From DASZBR01 sp035943935 (GTDB lineage Bacteria; Pseudomonadota; Gammaproteobacteria; DASZBR01): a stretch of DNA of 54,312 nucleotides. The translations under genes and the position numbers were made by a program. Of this stretch, positions 24,980 to 34,442 are shown piece by piece. How positions within the stretch are numbered: the stretch's first letter is position 1; every line of letters starts with the position of its first letter. The notes beneath the pieces are model-generated. The model saw nothing but the letters and a program-made list of their open reading frames with translations, was not told the origin of the DNA and searched no databases. The stretch spans positions 1-54,312 of the forward strand of contig DASZBR010000023.1 of assembly GCA_035943935.1 (NCBI GenBank), written 5' to 3'.

Positions 24980-26830
24980 TTATATCCCTGTTGCAGCCCT
25001 CGCTTGCGCGTTAGGACCATTAGTGGCTTCACCACCGCTGTATCCCACAGGCGGTCTATCAATACCGGGCAAGCTGCCTTGATCGGTTGCAGAAGGCGTC
25101 TTACCGGTCAGTGTCAAACTCACAAAAATACGTGGTGCTGTACTGTTGTTTGTCGCCACTTTACGTGTCAACGGATCGGCAAACACAGCAGAGCCATAGA
25201 CATATGGGTTAAAGTTCACACGAACACCCACACCCGTCGATGCCGCACTTTGAACTTGCTGAATACCTGTTAAACCAACCGGCAAGACATTCCATATTTT
25301 ACCGATATCATAGAAAGCATAGTATTGAGCCGAATTTAAAAAGCGATAATTCGGATTCACGTTATAACGAAGCTCCGCTTTTGCTGCCACACCTTTGTCG
25401 CCCGTAATTTCTGCCGGATCATACGCTTGACCATATTGCGCACCACCGAAAGCAAATTGTTCAGAAGATAACAACGGTTGATTCGTATATTGGCCAATAC
25501 CAGCAACCAACACAGAAATATTTTGTGTCACGCCTTGTAAACGTGAAAGCGTACCGTTGAATTTCGTGTATTGCGGATCACCCTGTAAACGAGAATAGCC
25601 CAAAATAATTGGAGGTGGTGTCGACGGAGTAAAGTTTCTCGGGCTCGCGCCTAACACATTGATACCATGAGAAATCTGTCCGCTGATTTGATCAGCACCG
25701 GCCAAACTGTCTTGCAAGAAGTAATCCACACCCAAACGAAGTGAACGAACGTGATCGTTATAAAGTACCAACGGAGGATTTACATTATAAAATTGCGTTT
25801 TGCTGTTTAAATAATCAAATGAAAGATTCGTATATAAGTTTTGTTTACGTGAACGAATGACAGGGACTCTTACCGTAGCCACAACTTCTCTACTGATACC
25901 AACCACTTTCAACGGAGTAATAATAAATCCAGGTGTTGTCTTACTGAAACTACCCGAAAGATTAAACGTGGAACCTGTCGCGCCTATCGGTTGAAGATCA
26001 AACACATTGAAATATTCTTCATTGATGTTGTTACTGGTTAAGGCTTGCACACCTAATTGGTCACCCGATTGAATCAAAGAGTTAACCGTCCCGCCCACTG
26101 AAAATTCATTCTGACCCAAGTATTTTGTTCCGCGATTATCATACGTCACGAATCCACTTGCTTTCGAAAAATCAGGCGCAAAAGCTAAATTCGTTGAACC
26201 CAATGGTGCTCTTGGACCAGGGGGTTGCAATACCACTTTAACTTGATTCATTCCTGGGATGTCATTAGCCAATAAAGCATAACGCTCCAATGTATTAATA
26301 TTTAGCGGTTTTGACTGCGCAATTTTCTGACCATATTTATTAAGCAATGGTCCTGCACCTTGCACATAACCTACTGGCGCAACATTTCCGACATAACCTT
26401 CAATCACTTGAATCGTCACGGTACCATTTTTAATGGTTTGCGCAGGAATGATTGCACGTGATAACACATAACCCGCTGAACGATATTTCAACGTAATTTC
26501 ATGCGCCACACTTTCTAAACCCGCCAAAGACGTTTTGTGTCCGACATAACCTTGAAATAAAGGCGCAAGCTCTTGGTAACTGTAAACCGTATTACCTTCT
26601 AAATTAATTCGCTTCAAGTCAAACTGAACTTTATCAGCACCCGGTGTCGCCTGAAATTTCTGCATGTGGGGAGTTGCAACGCCACCGACAGTTTTAGGAG
26701 CAACGGTAGGTTTTTGTAAATTCTGACTTAAACGAGAAACATCAGCGCTCGAGGGAACCAGCTGAGCGAACGTTATTCCGGGTATTGCTACTGCGACTAA
26801 CAACGACACTGCTTGATAAAGCTTTTTCAT
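24980..26830 (-). CDS. Two-partner secretion outer-membrane transporter (TpsB, ShlB/FhaC/HecB family)
   Basis: 616 aa from the ATG at 26830 (GGAG six bases upstream), giving a clean signal peptide MKKLYQAVSLLVAVAIPGIT. A POTRA_2-type region (FDLKRINLEGNTVYSYQEL to IQVIEGYVG) is followed by a long beta-barrel with alternating strands (GFVTYDNRGTKYLGQNEF, FGGAQYGQAYDP). About 37 residues rich in Gly/Pro/Ala follow the last clear strand (RIFVSLTL), unusual since barrels normally end in an aromatic. It would export the FHA-type protein encoded at 29117-31741. Its start lies 89 bp inside amiC. Confidence 0.9.
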   Translation of the reverse strand: MKKLYQAVSLLVAVAIPGITFAQLVPSSADVSRLSQNLQKPTVAPKTVGGVATPHMQKFQATPGADKVQFDLKRINLEGNTVYSYQELAPLFQGYVGHKTSLAGLESVAHEITLKYRSAGYVLSRAIIPAQTIKNGTVTIQVIEGYVGNVAPVGYVQGAGPLLNKYGQKIAQSKPLNINTLERYALLANDIPGMNQVKVVLQPPGPRAPLGSTNLAFAPDFSKASGFVTYDNRGTKYLGQNEFSVGGTVNSLIQSGDQLGVQALTSNNINEEYFNVFDLQPIGATGSTFNLSGSFSKTTPGFIITPLKVVGISREVVATVRVPVIRSRKQNLYTNLSFDYLNSKTQFYNVNPPLVLYNDHVRSLRLGVDYFLQDSLAGADQISGQISHGINVLGASPRNFTPSTPPPIILGYSRLQGDPQYTKFNGTLSRLQGVTQNISVLVAGIGQYTNQPLLSSEQFAFGGAQYGQAYDPAEITGDKGVAAKAELRYNVNPNYRFLNSAQYYAFYDIGKIWNVLPVGLTGIQQVQSAASTGVGVRVNFNPYVYGSAVFADPLTRKVATNNSTAPRIFVSLTLTGKTPSATDQGSLPGIDRPPVGYSGGEATNGPNAQARAATGI

Positions 26831-27938
26831 CCTCATCTCCATTTCCTTTTCCAACAGACGTTTGCGAATAATATTGAGAAATACCCGACATCAATGCTTC
26901 TGCCATTTCTTCTTGGTATGCTTTCGATTTTAATCGTGATTCTTCTTTCGGATTCGATAAAAACCCCGTCTCAACTAAGATGGACGGAATATCAGGTGAC
27001 TTTAATACCATAAAAGGAGCTTGCTCTACAACCCCATGATGCAGTGCTGTCATTTCACCTAATTGTTTAATTACTGCTCGACCTAATTGTACACTCGCAC
27101 TTATTGTTGCGGTCTGTGACAAATCAATCAAGACAGAACGTAGTTGTGCATCTTGCACGGAAACATTATTTAAATCAATCCCCCCTAATTCTGAATAATT
27201 TTCTTTTTGTGCCAACCACAACGCCGCTTCACTTGATGCACCATGTAATGATAATGCAAATACTGAAGCACCTTCTGCACTTTGATCTTTGTAAGCATCC
27301 GCATGAATTGCTATAAAGATATCGCCTTTTTCTTTTCGTGCAATCATTAAACGTTGACGCAATCCCACATAATAATCACCTTTTCGTGTCATCACCGTTT
27401 TCATATTCGGCTGTTGATTCACCAGTGTTTGTAAATCACGCGCAATCGCAAGTGTGACATTTTTTTCATATACATTATGCGGCCCTATTGTTCCCGGATC
27501 TTTTCCGCCATGTCCTGCATCAATGACTACCGTAAATATATGTTTTTTGGTATACGGCGCTAACATTTTTGCAGGCTTAGGTAATTTTATAATTAATTGG
27601 AAATTTTTACCCTCAGTAATACTACTCTCAATAGGAATGGATTTTTTGAGATCAAATACCACGCGTAAATTCACACCCTGTTGAATGCCATGACGGAAAT
27701 CAACAATAGGCGTTTGCGCAAAATCCGGTTGAGCAGAAATAGCATAACGCGCATCTTGAAAATCAATCACCAATCGCTCAGGAGCCTTGAGTGCAAATAA
27801 TTTATAGTGAACGGGTTGATTAAACGATAAGGTAATTTCAGTCGGATCAGCAGATAATTTTGTGAGTGCCGCAGTCTGTGCCCATGCATACGACGAAAAT
27901 AATACTGTTAATAGCCCTACAAAAAGCCTAACGCTCAT
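26742..27938 (-). CDS. amiC: N-acetylmuramoyl-L-alanine amidase, AmiC type
   Basis: 398 aa. Signal peptide (LFVGLLTVLFSSYAWA), AMIN domain at about 25-120, then Amidase_3 with zinc ligands in VIDAGHGGKDPGT, YEKNVTLAIA, IAIHADAYKD and the catalytic Glu in ILVETGFLSNP. It splits septal peptidoglycan after activation by LytM-domain factors. About 40 residues past the usual end (GNGDEDEKALSSSVV...) overlap the TpsB start, so the stop codon may have shifted. Coupled to tsaE by an ATGA overlap, a common gammaproteobacterial order (tsaE-amiB/C). Confidence 0.95.
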   Translation of the reverse strand: MSVRLFVGLLTVLFSSYAWAQTAALTKLSADPTEITLSFNQPVHYKLFALKAPERLVIDFQDARYAISAQPDFAQTPIVDFRHGIQQGVNLRVVFDLKKSIPIESSITEGKNFQLIIKLPKPAKMLAPYTKKHIFTVVIDAGHGGKDPGTIGPHNVYEKNVTLAIARDLQTLVNQQPNMKTVMTRKGDYYVGLRQRLMIARKEKGDIFIAIHADAYKDQSAEGASVFALSLHGASSEAALWLAQKENYSELGGIDLNNVSVQDAQLRSVLIDLSQTATISASVQLGRAVIKQLGEMTALHHGVVEQAPFMVLKSPDIPSILVETGFLSNPKEESRLKSKAYQEEMAEALMSGISQYYSQTSVGKGNGDEDEKALSSSVVVSRSSNTRNNVRSAGSLER

Positions 27939-28414
27939 GCAATAGTTTCCATATTCTGCAAAATCTCCTCGCCTCTCGGGGTATGCGCTTTCAAACGTAA
28001 TTGTCGGCCGTCTTTTAGAAACGCAATACTACAACTGAGATCAGGGGGTGGCAATTTAGACTCAGCATTTTCGGGCCACTCTATTATAAAAACAGTTTTT
28101 TCTTGTAAATAATCTCTTAAACTCAGCCCCTCAATTTCATCCGGGCTTTTCAGTCTATATAAATCAATATGCAGCACGGTTATGTGAGCGCGATCCGGAA
28201 AATCATAGGTTTCTATTAGCGTATACGTTGGGCTTTTGACTTTTTCGGTATAGCCTATTGCACGAAGGAAGCCTCTTACCAATGTCGTTTTTCCTGCACC
28301 CAAATCACCTTGCAGGAAAATAACGCACGCCGTATTATCAACGCACCTTGCCAAGCGTTGGCCAAACATGAGTTGGTGCATCTCATCATGACTATCAAAA
28401 ACCAGTTCTCGCAT
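27935..28414 (-). CDS. tsaE: tRNA threonylcarbamoyladenosine biosynthesis ATPase TsaE
   Basis: 159 aa, normal length. Walker A is QGDLGAGKTTLVRG, followed by SPTYTLIETYD and HIDLYRLKSPDE, all diagnostic; EWPENAES is the downstream conserved motif. It drives the TsaBD complex in t6A37 tRNA modification. Its start region overlaps the divergent GNAT gene by 27 bp. Confidence 0.96.
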   Translation of the reverse strand: MRELVFDSHDEMHQLMFGQRLARCVDNTACVIFLQGDLGAGKTTLVRGFLRAIGYTEKVKSPTYTLIETYDFPDRAHITVLHIDLYRLKSPDEIEGLSLRDYLQEKTVFIIEWPENAESKLPPPDLSCSIAFLKDGRQLRLKAHTPRGEEILQNMETIA

Positions 28415-29098
28415 ACATTTCTCGATTGGGATACAGAACAGTTGGGCATTCCAACGGCCAAGATTACGTCAATTACGTCTGATATTCTAGCCAATGCAAA
28501 ACAAGCGGGTATTAAATTACTGTATTTTATCGTTCCAGAATCTGATGTTGCCCAAATTAAACGTGCGAAAGAGTTTGGTGGCATTTTAGTTGATAACAAG
28601 ATTACGTATTTAATTAGCCTTAAAAATATTGCTATACAACCTGATCCCGATATCAAATCTTATGCTGATAAAATCCCCTCAGAAGCTTTGATTGCTCTCG
28701 CTTATGAAAGCGGCCTATATTCGCGCTTTCGTGCAGATCCTAATCTTACTGAACAGCAATTTAAAATTATTTATAAAACATGGATGACCAATTCAGTTAA
28801 TCATAGTATTGCAGACGATGTATTAACACTCTCAGAAAATGATCAACTACTGGGAATGGTAACAGTGGGTGAAAAAAATGGCCGTGGGGATATTGGTTTG
28901 TTGGCTGTTTCAGAATTAGCCCGCGGCAAAAATATTGGAACACGATTGGTTAAAGCCGCACAATATTATTTTATTCAAAAAAATTATAGTCAATCTCAAG
29001 TGGTGACACAGCAGACCAACATTCCGGCATGTAAATTATATGAGAAGTGTGGGTATCATGTGGAAAAAACAGAATGTTTCTTCCACATGTGGTTATAA
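28388..29098 (+). CDS. GNAT acetyltransferase, WecD-like
   Basis: 236 aa from ATG 28388; the frame runs back to 28310 but that part lies within tsaE. The C-terminal GNAT core has GLLAVSELARGKNIGTRLV (the acetyl-CoA loop) and NIPACKLYEKCGYHVEKTE; this arrangement and the N-terminal FLDWDTEQLGI resemble dTDP-fucosamine acetyltransferase WecD. No enterobacterial common antigen genes are nearby, so the amino-sugar substrate is open. It separates the tpsA and tpsB genes. Confidence 0.82.
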   Translation: MTIKNQFSHTFLDWDTEQLGIPTAKITSITSDILANAKQAGIKLLYFIVPESDVAQIKRAKEFGGILVDNKITYLISLKNIAIQPDPDIKSYADKIPSEALIALAYESGLYSRFRADPNLTEQQFKIIYKTWMTNSVNHSIADDVLTLSENDQLLGMVTVGEKNGRGDIGLLAVSELARGKNIGTRLVKAAQYYFIQKNYSQSQVVTQQTNIPACKLYEKCGYHVEKTECFFHMWL

Positions 29099-29116
29099 CT
29101 CAAGTCAATAGGCGTC

Positions 29117-31741
29117 TTACATTCTGTATTCTTGTGATGGGCCTACAAAACTGTGAACGCCCTGAGGTGATATGAAATACACCTGGCTTTCACCGTACGT
29201 AACAATCGTTTCACCAGGGTAGATCATATCTCCAGCGACAAGCGGACGAATGTTGCCAAATCTATCTGTGGCGACGACATGTCCTTCGACTTCACACACC
29301 GTGCCTATTCCAATAAGCTCTACATTATTGCAACCCACCGCCGTACAATAAATCAGTTTCTGCGGTGAAATAATTTCTTGTGTGTATGGAATATTATTTA
29401 AAGTATCGGCCGGAATATTATTCGCGATAACACCAAGAAGATTATTGAGTATATTACTCGGCGTACTTACGATAGGCGGAATAATAGGATTAATGGGAGG
29501 AGGAACAACGGGTGGCAAAAATATACAAAATCCATTCACACAAAACAGACCTGAGGCACCCGGTGCATAGGTAGTATTTAAAAATGCTTGCAAACCACCT
29601 GCTCCATTCACAATACTTAGCTTCGTGACAGGACTGATATTTGCACCACCACTACCGCCTAATACTAATGAGCCAACACTCACAAAACCGGTTCCAGCAA
29701 CTCCATTCGCACCACTACCATTCAACGATCTCATCAGCAGTTCAGTGCCTGCTACCGTGTTTATTTGTGCATTCAAATTAACAAGATTGCCTGCATTCAA
29801 GGTAAATACATTCGATTGTCCTGTATTAGACCCCTGTATGATTGCGGTAGGAATATCGATATTTCCTGCAACATCAAATGTCACACTCGATCCAAAATTG
29901 AGTTGTTGTTCCAGAAATGCAACTGAACTTCCTGGCGTGTTGTCATTAAACGTAGGTTCAACAAAATGCAATAATTTAAAGGGTTTCGCGCCACCCACTG
30001 TTCCTGCAAATAGCGGGAACGAAGGAGAAACCATGTTCAATGTTTGTGCCCAAGAAGTTGTACCATCCACTGAACTGCCGAACGACAATGTTCCTGCTGT
30101 TGTTAAAGTAACATCTGTCAATAACACCACTGGACTATTAAACTTTTCTACACCACCCCCTCTTGTCACATCCGCACTAATAAACGTTGTGCCACCTGAC
30201 GTGATTGTAGAATCTGCACCGCCACTGATCGCTGCAGTAATATTGGTATTACCTGCAGATGTTGTCGACAATGTTTTGGTAGGATCAGTTTGCACAATCG
30301 CTGCATTAAGATTCACTGCACCCGCTCCTGCACTTGCCGTCATCGTAATATTTCCACCCGAGGTAATACCCGAACCAATAGTCACATTTCCTGTGCCTGC
30401 GGCAGTCAGTGTCATGTCACCTGATCCCATAACAATGGGTCCTGATGAAGTAACGCTTCCGGAAGCAACGCCAGTGCCCGCGGTTGCTGTGAGCGCGCCA
30501 CCTGCCATTGTGATAGAACCCGTCGGACTAATGACTATATTATTATCTGCAGTCAGTGTGAGTGCTGCTGCAGTGGCTGTTTGTACAATATTACCTGAAA
30601 TAGTAATAGTACCGCCAAGAGGAGCGCCAATAAAACCATTCGCTGTGGTTATAGTCACATTTGTTCCCGCACTTAATTGATTAGAAATAGTTGCTGCACC
30701 TATCGTTGAAGAATTTGCTGTTGGAACATAAGCGGGTCCGCATGCGGCGATATTTGTACATCCCAATCCTGGGACTATCGCAATATCACTCGGATCAATT
30801 AACCATGAACCACCGGCTGCATCAATCACTGCAGTAGCGTCAATAATTAAAACATGTCCTGACGTTTCAATATGTCCGCCACGCGCTCTTAATGTTCCAG
30901 ATACTTTTGTAGTTCCTGCAGTTCCACCATTTAATATAATTTCACCATGCTGGCCGGTTGTTGCAGTTGCTGCTTCTATCGTGCCTGACATACTTATCAC
31001 ATTCTCTACAACTTGTGATGCAGTATTAGCTGTCATGTACACTTTTCCGCCAGTGGCGGTAATAGTTCCTGCATTTGACACTGAGCCATCGGCAATCGGC
31101 GCTGAGGTTCCAAAATTAATTAAATTATCTCCATACATATCTAATACAAATGCTGAACCCGTGCTTAAAGCGACTTTACCTAAATAGGCAGTAATGGTTC
31201 CGTTATTCGCAACCATAGGTCCAACTAAAGCCGCCATGCCAGTATCCGCAATCGTAATAGTGCCGTTATTAATAACTTGTGAATTAATAAAATTAGGATC
31301 TAATGTAAATTGATAATGACCTGCCATAAAATCAGCATCGGCAATACCGTGTGTAGTAGCGAGTAATCCAGCAACATTAACTGTGCTACCTGCGCCAAAG
31401 ACAATACCCGCGGGATTGATGATCCATACTTGGCCATTTGCCGAAAGTGAACCATTAAAACTAGTAGGCAGTCCCGAGGTAATTCTATTTAATGCAATTG
31501 CGCTCGAACTAGGTTGATTAAATCTTACGGATTCATTTGAAGCCGTATTAAACCCTTGCCAATTAATAACAGCGTTTGAAGAGGTTTGGTTAATCGTCGT
31601 TTGCAGACCCGCTTGCGAGATAGATGCACTACCGGCAGCTACTTGTCCGCCGCTGGGTGCTGCCATTGAAAGGTTCCACATAAAGAAGCTCGCAATCAAC
31701 GTGAGCTTGAAACCTACATTCACCAATCTTGTAATGTCCAT
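29117..31741 (-). CDS. FHA-type two-partner secretion exoprotein (TpsA) with FecR-like C-terminal domain
   Basis: 874 aa; AGGAG before the ATG and a signal sequence ending SMAAP. Residues about 30-270 form the TPS secretion domain: INQTSSNAVINWQGFNTAS, VWIINPAGIVFGAGS and NGTITA repeats. The middle is low-complexity Gly/Ser/Thr beta-helix sequence. A proline linker (LPPVVPPPINPIIPP) leads to a last segment (VCEVEGHVVATDRFGNI, AGDMIYPGETIVTYGESQVY) that fits the FecR fold, known to bind peptidoglycan or sense envelope state. That ending is unusual for an adhesin. It is exported by the TpsB protein but transcribed separately. At 874 aa it is short for an FHA. Confidence 0.87.
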   Translation of the reverse strand: MDITRLVNVGFKLTLIASFFMWNLSMAAPSGGQVAAGSASISQAGLQTTINQTSSNAVINWQGFNTASNESVRFNQPSSSAIALNRITSGLPTSFNGSLSANGQVWIINPAGIVFGAGSTVNVAGLLATTHGIADADFMAGHYQFTLDPNFINSQVINNGTITIADTGMAALVGPMVANNGTITAYLGKVALSTGSAFVLDMYGDNLINFGTSAPIADGSVSNAGTITATGGKVYMTANTASQVVENVISMSGTIEAATATTGQHGEIILNGGTAGTTKVSGTLRARGGHIETSGHVLIIDATAVIDAAGGSWLIDPSDIAIVPGLGCTNIAACGPAYVPTANSSTIGAATISNQLSAGTNVTITTANGFIGAPLGGTITISGNIVQTATAAALTLTADNNIVISPTGSITMAGGALTATAGTGVASGSVTSSGPIVMGSGDMTLTAAGTGNVTIGSGITSGGNITMTASAGAGAVNLNAAIVQTDPTKTLSTTSAGNTNITAAISGGADSTITSGGTTFISADVTRGGGVEKFNSPVVLLTDVTLTTAGTLSFGSSVDGTTSWAQTLNMVSPSFPLFAGTVGGAKPFKLLHFVEPTFNDNTPGSSVAFLEQQLNFGSSVTFDVAGNIDIPTAIIQGSNTGQSNVFTLNAGNLVNLNAQINTVAGTELLMRSLNGSGANGVAGTGFVSVGSLVLGGSGGANISPVTKLSIVNGAGGLQAFLNTTYAPGASGLFCVNGFCIFLPPVVPPPINPIIPPIVSTPSNILNNLLGVIANNIPADTLNNIPYTQEIISPQKLIYCTAVGCNNVELIGIGTVCEVEGHVVATDRFGNIRPLVAGDMIYPGETIVTYGESQVYFISPQGVHSFVGPSQEYRM

Positions 31742-31900
31742 AACATTCTCCTCAACAACCTGCCTTGATACTTCTCGGCCTTATGGTAGGTATAGTTCAT
31801 ATTTCGAACTTTGGGAGAACAAAATGAAATATTTTTTGAGGAAGAATGGCGTTAGGACGGGATCTTTCAAAAAATGACGCTGACCGGTTCTGGAAAAAAG

Positions 31901-31927
31901 AGAGAAAAAAGTCTAGGGGCTACCCCT
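31901..31927 (-). terminator. Intrinsic terminator that includes the arnD stop codon
   Basis: AGGGG-TAG-CCCCT with the stop codon as loop, followed on the minus strand by AGACTTTTTT. The hairpin starts inside the coding sequence. Confidence 0.75.
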
Positions 31928-32816
31928 GAACAGCGAGTGTTCCTGAACGACCATCGACGGTACCCTGGACAAAATTATTCGCCGGTATTCGGTCTGGATG
32001 CTTCAAAATATCCTGGGCAATATCATCCATTTTCTTGAATACCACCTTTTTTTGCTGGAGTGCACCCAAAAACTCTCTAAACCAAGCAAGTTTTGCCATG
32101 CCTTCTATTTCTGCATGCATGGTAAATATATTAGGCAATTCGGGATTTAATAAGCTTATATAATAGTCTATTAATTTATCTTCGGGGTATTCGGGTCGGC
32201 CTAATAACTCATCCAACGTTGGGAGTGTTGTGGGAATCTGAATGGTTTTATAGACATGACCCCGAATTTGAGGATAAAACGGATAAATTCCCCGCGAATC
32301 AGATGCATATAATAGGTTAGCATGGTCATAGGCCGCTAAGCTGTTTGCATTGGCCTGCCATCCGGCAGCACCCGCGGTTAATGGTTTTGTCTGAAAAACT
32401 TTCTCAAATTCATCGCTGGCTTTTTTAAATTCAGCAAACACTGCTTCACGAGGAATCTTATGAACATTGTCTTGCCAATAGATATGGTCATAACAGTGTA
32501 TACCCACTTCATGACCCAACGATTTAGTCTTACGCATAATATCCGCATGGCGTTTCGCAATCCGCGGCCCCGGCCATAACACGCCGTTTAGTAAAGTCTT
32601 AAATCCATACATACTGACGACATTACTTCTGGCTACTTTTTTTAAAAATCCGGGGCGAAATATCCGCTTTAATGCACGTCCGGTATTATCAGGTCCCAAA
32701 GAAAATAAAAAAGTCGCGGGGATATTTAATTCAGAAAATAAAGCTAATAAATTAGCAACGCCAATCTTTGTACCCCGATCGGTATCGACATCAATTTTGA
32801 GAGAGAAAACGGTCAT
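31920..32816 (-). CDS. arnD: Undecaprenyl-phosphate formamido-arabinose deformylase ArnD
   Basis: 298 aa. Polysaccharide deacetylase (NodB) fold: SLKIDVDTDRGTKIGV supplies the DTD motif, HEVGIHCYDHIYWQDNVHK is a hallmark of ArnD, and TAGAAGWQAN and FTMHAEIEGM follow. It deformylates the undecaprenyl-linked L-Ara4N precursor at the inner membrane, leading to lipid A modification and polymyxin resistance. Coupled to arnC by an ATGA overlap. arnA, arnB and arnT are not in the window. Confidence 0.93.
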   Translation of the reverse strand: MTVFSLKIDVDTDRGTKIGVANLLALFSELNIPATFLFSLGPDNTGRALKRIFRPGFLKKVARSNVVSMYGFKTLLNGVLWPGPRIAKRHADIMRKTKSLGHEVGIHCYDHIYWQDNVHKIPREAVFAEFKKASDEFEKVFQTKPLTAGAAGWQANANSLAAYDHANLLYASDSRGIYPFYPQIRGHVYKTIQIPTTLPTLDELLGRPEYPEDKLIDYYISLLNPELPNIFTMHAEIEGMAKLAWFREFLGALQQKKVVFKKMDDIAQDILKHPDRIPANNFVQGTVDGRSGTLAVQG

Positions 32817-33757
32817 TCAGCTTCACGAACATCTTGAACAATGAATTTCGGACGCGAGCGGCTGTTTTGATGAATACGACCAATATATTCGCCCATAATA
32901 CCCAAGCCCATTAATACAATGCCCACTAAGAAATATAAAATAGCAAATAAAGTAAACAATCCATACGCTTCAGGACCCACAATAAGTCGGCGAATAAACA
33001 TATAAATCACAAATAAAAAACTACCCACTGAAACCAACATACCCACCAACGTAAATATTTGTAAAGGCAATAAAGAAAAGCCAGTCATTAAGTCAAAATT
33101 CAATCTTAATAATTTATATAAATTATATTTGGATGTCCCCGCTGCTCTATCACTATGTTCTACCTCAACTTCTGTTGGATTAGCAGATAAAGTATAAGCA
33201 AGCGCGGGAATAAACGCAGAGCGCTCATAGGACTGGACCATTAAATCAGCGACTTTGCGCGAATAGGCACGCAACATACATCCCTGATCGGTCATCTTGA
33301 TCCCCGTTAATACATAGCGAATTTTATTGTTTAATTTAGACGCCCATTTTCTAAACCTAGAATCTTGTCGCTCTATTCTGATACCACCGACAGAATCATG
33401 GCCCTTTTCTATTTCTGCTAATAATTTGGGAATTTCTTCAGGAGGATTTTGTAAATCCGCATCCAGTGTCACAACGACTTCACCGCGTGAATATTCAAAA
33501 CCGGCCATCACCGCCATATGCTGACCAAAATTGCCATTAAAATGTACTACTCTAATTTCTTTTGAATGATCCGCTTGAAGTGCATTTAACATTTCTGGCG
33601 TTTTATCTCGACTGCCGTCGTTTACAAAAATAATTTCGTACGAGCGTTTTAGTGCACCACACACTTTCATCAAGCGGGAGGTTAAATTTTTGAGATTATC
33701 CTGTTCGTTATAAACAGGTATCACAACACTAAGATAAATCGCTGGTTTCGACTTCAT
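32813..33757 (-). CDS. arnC: Undecaprenyl-phosphate formamido-arabinose transferase ArnC
   Basis: 314 aa. GT2 domain (VVIPVYNEQDN, FVNDGSRDKTPEML, TLDADLQNPPEEIPKL) with the ArnC-typical RQDSRFRKWASKLNNK, then two C-terminal membrane helices (LLPLQIFTLVGMLVSVGSFL and LFAILYFLVGIVLMGLGIM) and the ending IHQNSRSRPKFIVQD. It moves formamido-arabinose onto undecaprenyl phosphate. It overlaps lolD by 29 bp and arnD by 4 bp, so lolC-lolD-arnC-arnD look like one transcript. Confidence 0.92.
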   Translation of the reverse strand: MKSKPAIYLSVVIPVYNEQDNLKNLTSRLMKVCGALKRSYEIIFVNDGSRDKTPEMLNALQADHSKEIRVVHFNGNFGQHMAVMAGFEYSRGEVVVTLDADLQNPPEEIPKLLAEIEKGHDSVGGIRIERQDSRFRKWASKLNNKIRYVLTGIKMTDQGCMLRAYSRKVADLMVQSYERSAFIPALAYTLSANPTEVEVEHSDRAAGTSKYNLYKLLRLNFDLMTGFSLLPLQIFTLVGMLVSVGSFLFVIYMFIRRLIVGPEAYGLFTLFAILYFLVGIVLMGLGIMGEYIGRIHQNSRSRPKFIVQDVREAE

Positions 33758-34442
33758 TCAATACACCATTTTCTAAAATCAAGGTTCGCTGCATTTTTTG
33801 AGCCAGCTTATGATCATGCGTCACAATCACAAAACTGGTTCCCAAGACGGTATTTAACTCTAACATTAATTCATACACGCTGTTCGCTGTTTTTTGATCA
33901 AGATTACCCGTAGGCTCATCGGCAAGCACACAAACCGGATCAGTGACTAATGCGCGAGCCAATGCTGTGCGTTGACGTTCACCACCGGATAATTCACCTA
34001 ATTTATGATTCACCCGTTTTGCTAAACCCACGCGAGTTAATAAGTGATTCGCTTTTTCTTTGGCTTCTTCAGGACTTTCATTTCGCAATAACAAAGGAAT
34101 ACAAACGTTTTCTAATGCTGTAAATTCTGGTAGCAGATGATGGAATTGATAGACGAAACCTAAATATTGATTTCGCACACGACTACGTTCTGCATCACTG
34201 AGCAAGGTCATTTCTTTGCCGGCGACATAAATTTTTCCTGACGTAGGCGTATCTAATCCACCTAATAAATGCAGCAAAGTACTTTTGCCTGAACCTGATG
34301 ATCCGACAATAGCAATTCGCTCTGCAGGTTTAATGGTGAGATTAACTCGTTTCAATACTTCAACATACAACGCACCATCATGAAATGTTTTGGCTAAATG
34401 CTCGCATTGTAAAACACTGGCCGGCAAAATTTTATTACTCAT
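33729..34442 (-). CDS. lolD: Lipoprotein-releasing system ATP-binding protein LolD
   Basis: 237 aa from ATG 34442, which overlaps the permease stop; the longer frame to 34478 lies in lolC. Walker A GSSGSGKSTLLHLLGGLD, Q-loop YQFHHLLPEFTA, signature LSGGERQRTALARAL and Walker B VLADEPTGNLD are intact; the HHLLPEF stretch is LolD-typical. It powers release of outer-membrane lipoproteins to LolA. Confidence 0.95.
   Translation of the reverse strand: MSNKILPASVLQCEHLAKTFHDGALYVEVLKRVNLTIKPAERIAIVGSSGSGKSTLLHLLGGLDTPTSGKIYVAGKEMTLLSDAERSRVRNQYLGFVYQFHHLLPEFTALENVCIPLLLRNESPEEAKEKANHLLTRVGLAKRVNHKLGELSGGERQRTALARALVTDPVCVLADEPTGNLDQKTANSVYELMLELNTVLGTSFVIVTHDHKLAQKMQRTLILENGVLNEVETSDLS

Noticed and set aside
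29625..30680. Plus-strand 351-aa reading frame opposite tpsA
   Set aside because: Shadow of the low-complexity Gly/Ser/Thr repeats of the exoprotein; the translation is Pro/Val/Ala-rich with no start signal.
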